From assembly GCA_964492235.1 (NCBI GenBank), contig CAZBJQ010000122.1:1-8137 (forward strand): a stretch of 8,137 nucleotides of DNA, read 5' to 3'. The position numbers and the translations under genes were made by a program. This stretch comes from PFL42 sp964492235 (GTDB lineage: Bacteria; Chloroflexota; Anaerolineae; Anaerolineales; E44-bin32). Of this stretch, positions 6,616 to 8,137 are shown piece after piece (within the stretch, counting starts at the first letter, position 1; each line of letters starts with the position of its first letter). The notes beneath the pieces were generated by a model that was given only the letters and a program-made list of their open reading frames with translations, had not been told where the DNA came from and searched no databases.

Positions 6616-7740
6616 ATGGCCGAGCACTTTCGCCAGCCGGGCTCCACCAATCCTTGGCTTCTCGTGCTGCTCGCCGCCCTCGTGATGAGCGGCGCCGCCC
6701 TCGCAGTGAGCTGTGCCGCACTCGGGCGCGTGCCGGCGCCGAGCACGCCGACCGCGCTTGCGACGGTGCCGGCCACGAGCTCGCTCACCCCGAGTCCCAC
6801 GCCCTCGGCGACCCCGTCACCGACCGCCACGCTCCACCCCCTGACCATCGAGTCGATGCGCCTGGGGCAGTATCCCGGGAGCGAGGTCACGCTGGAGGAG
6901 GCACTGGACTCAGGCGCCAACTACGACCGGTACCGGGCCTCGTACTACTCCGATGGGCTGAAGATCTACGCCTTGCTCACAGTCCCAAAGAGCGATCCGC
7001 CCGCTACAGGATGGCCGGTGATCATCTTCAACCACGGGTACATCCCTCCGGACGAGTACCGCACGACCGAGCGCTACGTCGCCTATGTCGATGCTCTGGC
7101 CCGCCACGGTTACATCGTCTTCAGGCCGGACTACCGCGGGCACGACCAGTCCGAAGGCGTGGCGCGCGGTGCCTATGGCAGCCCGGATTACGTCATCGAT
7201 GTTCTGAACGCCGTCTCCAGCCTGCGCCGCTTCCCCGGGGCCGACCCCGTGCGCATCGGTATGTGGGGGCATTCGATGGGCGGGTACATCACACTCCGCT
7301 CGATGGTGATCGACCCCGGGATCCGGGCCGGGGTGATCTGGGCCGGCGTCGTCGGGTCCTATCCGGACCTGGCCAACCGCTGGAGGCGCACCCCGACACC
7401 GGGACCCGCACTGGAGGCAACGCCCTCCCCCGGGCGAGGTTGGCGGTCGAGTCTGGCTGCGATCAATGGCTCACCCGAAGCCAATCCCGCCTTCTGGGCG
7501 TCGATCTCAGCCAATTCGTTCCTCGGCGATCTGTCCGGTCCGGTGCAGCTTCACCACGGTACGGGCGACACGAGCGTCCCGCACGAGTTTTCCGAAACTC
7601 TCGCCCAACACATCGCCGATGCCGGGGGAGACGTCGAGCTCTACCTGTATCCGGGTGCCGATCACAATCTGTCCGAGCCGTTCTCTCTGGCAATGGAGCG
7701 CACTATCCAATTCTTCGATCGGGCTCTCAAGGATTCCTGA
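6616..7740 (+). CDS. Surface-anchored alpha/beta hydrolase (dienelactone hydrolase / S9 esterase-peptidase type)
   Basis: 374 residues from the ATG at 6616. A hydrophobic signal/anchor (about 14-32) ends in A-V-S-C33, a marginal lipobox, so it is either a lipoprotein or an N-terminally anchored protein. Residues 39-74 are a Thr/Ser/Pro-rich extracellular tether. The catalytic domain (about 100-374) has the oxyanion motif F-N-H-G-Y (138-142), the Y-R-G-H-D turn (173-177), the nucleophile elbow G-H-S220-M-G-G, acid D318 (HGTGDTSVP) and H350 (GADHN), a complete Ser-Asp-His triad. A Pro-rich insertion with a second T-P-T-P run (258-276) interrupts the region after strand 6. Members cleave esters or peptides; I cannot choose between esterase and oligopeptidase. 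Start choice: an in-frame TTG at 6514 and an ATG at 6538 would put 26-34 polar residues before the signal, so 6616 fits best. No properly spaced Shine-Dalgarno precedes it, unlike the other genes here. Confidence 0.9.
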   Translation: MAEHFRQPGSTNPWLLVLLAALVMSGAALAVSCAALGRVPAPSTPTALATVPATSSLTPSPTPSATPSPTATLHPLTIESMRLGQYPGSEVTLEEALDSGANYDRYRASYYSDGLKIYALLTVPKSDPPATGWPVIIFNHGYIPPDEYRTTERYVAYVDALARHGYIVFRPDYRGHDQSEGVARGAYGSPDYVIDVLNAVSSLRRFPGADPVRIGMWGHSMGGYITLRSMVIDPGIRAGVIWAGVVGSYPDLANRWRRTPTPGPALEATPSPGRGWRSSLAAINGSPEANPAFWASISANSFLGDLSGPVQLHHGTGDTSVPHEFSETLAQHIADAGGDVELYLYPGADHNLSEPFSLAMERTIQFFDRALKDS

Positions 7741-8137
7741 TTCGTCCCATAAACCGCTACAACGCGCTTGACCCCATGATGTCATCCGCCGGACTCCCGA
7801 CTTCGTCAGCCAGGAAGGGATGCCCGCGCACTACCTAGAACGCGCCCGTGGCCTACCTGCAATCCGAAGCCGCAAGGCGAGGACCACGAAGCGGCTCCGG
7901 CAGACTCCGAGCCGGACGCGACTCGGCCATGGAGACCCTGCTGGATGAGCCAGTCTGAGGGACTGATGGAGGCTGCTCCATTTTCGACAGCAGGGTCAGT
8001 GCTTAGTGCGCTGCGGGGTGGAAAGCCGGCCTCGACCGGGGACAGCCTATCCTAGTACACTGAGCGCTGCAGAGTTCGGGGCACTAATCGTCGTCGTGAA
8101 TCCGATCTACCCCCCGCCTGACAGATTGCGACACGTC
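7741..8137. other. Non-coding right end of the window, about 400 bp
   Basis: No open frame of note is present. The region holds the multi-branched fold at 7934-7997 and a 7-bp complementary pair TTAGTGC (8003-8009) / GCACTAA (8081-8087). A weak promoter-like pair TCGACC (8032-8037) and TACACT (8056-8061), spaced 18, four of six matches each, could serve a gene beyond the edge. No T-rich terminator directly follows the hydrolase stop. Confidence 0.4.
7934..7997 (+). ncRNA. Possible structured RNA with a three-way junction
   Basis: GACCCTGCTG (7934-7943) is perfectly complementary to CAGCAGGGTC (7988-7997). The 44 bases between hold two adjacent perfect hairpins: CAGTC-tgagg-GACTG (7951-7965) and ATGGAG-gctg-CTCCAT (7966-7981), the latter followed by TTTT counting its last base. 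Junction strands are 7, 0 and 6 bases. The fold is almost symmetrical for both strands, so direction is uncertain; the T-run favours plus. It matches no RNA family I can name. It could be a small RNA, a leader of a gene beyond the window, or a terminator. Confidence 0.3.

Noticed and set aside
6654..7838. 394-residue open frame on the plus strand overlapping the hydrolase
   Set aside because: It is a shadow in another frame: Arg/Pro/Gly-rich with no motif, while the overlapping hydrolase frame has a full catalytic triad.
7934..7997. Hammerhead ribozyme, suggested by the three-way junction and CTGGATGAG near its first strand
   Set aside because: The core CUGAUGA box is interrupted by an extra G, and no GAAA box follows the second stem on the plus strand. 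The minus strand has a GAAA but no CUGAUGA. The catalytic core is therefore absent.

Overview
The window is GC-rich bacterial DNA holding five genes I consider real, four of which encode secreted or membrane proteins. I recognise no known genome. The style suggests an environmental Chloroflexota-like (Anaerolineae-type) bacterium: extracellular enzymes with Thr/Ser/Pro-rich linkers behind a signal anchor, a bacterial serpin, a C-terminal Cys-plus-membrane-helix tail, and three perfect AGGAGG Shine-Dalgarno sites. That assignment is an inference from style, not a match.

Layout, left to right. (1) 96-1001, minus strand: a stand-alone RecB/Cas4-type PD-(D/E)XK nuclease with four cysteines placed as in Fe-S-containing members. 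(2) 1002-1702: about 700 bp with no recognisable gene, ending in a foldable stretch just before the next gene. (3) 1703-3367, plus: a large secreted protein made of a signal peptide, an SGNH-hydrolase-like domain, a CBM11/CIA30-like beta-sandwich and a C-terminal Cys/helix/Arg-Arg tail. (4) 3521-4852, plus: a lipoprotein serpin with an intact inhibitory hinge and a predicted P1 lysine. (5) 4853-5313: non-coding, with a long imperfect palindrome and a perfect 8-bp hairpin. (6) 5314-5715, minus: a four-helix DUF1761 membrane protein. (7) 5719-6615: nearly 900 bp with no convincing gene, ending in a dyad and a -10-like box. (8) 6616-7740, plus: a membrane-anchored or lipoprotein alpha/beta hydrolase of the dienelactone-hydrolase/S9 type with a complete catalytic triad. 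(9) 7741-8137: non-coding, with a stretch that folds on paper into a three-way junction.

How the genes fit together. The secreted SGNH-like protein and the serpin are consecutive on the plus strand, 153 bp apart, and could be co-transcribed. Together with the alpha/beta hydrolase they read as cell-surface functions: ester or glycan processing, and protection against foreign or self proteases. The nuclease and DUF1761 genes run the other way and are probably unrelated units. Coding density is only about two thirds, low for a bacterium. I see no CRISPR array, transposase, integrase, rRNA or tRNA, and no recognisable defence operon. The items most worth following are the serpin, the SGNH/CBM-like fusion with its sorting-type tail, and the possible structured RNA near the right edge.
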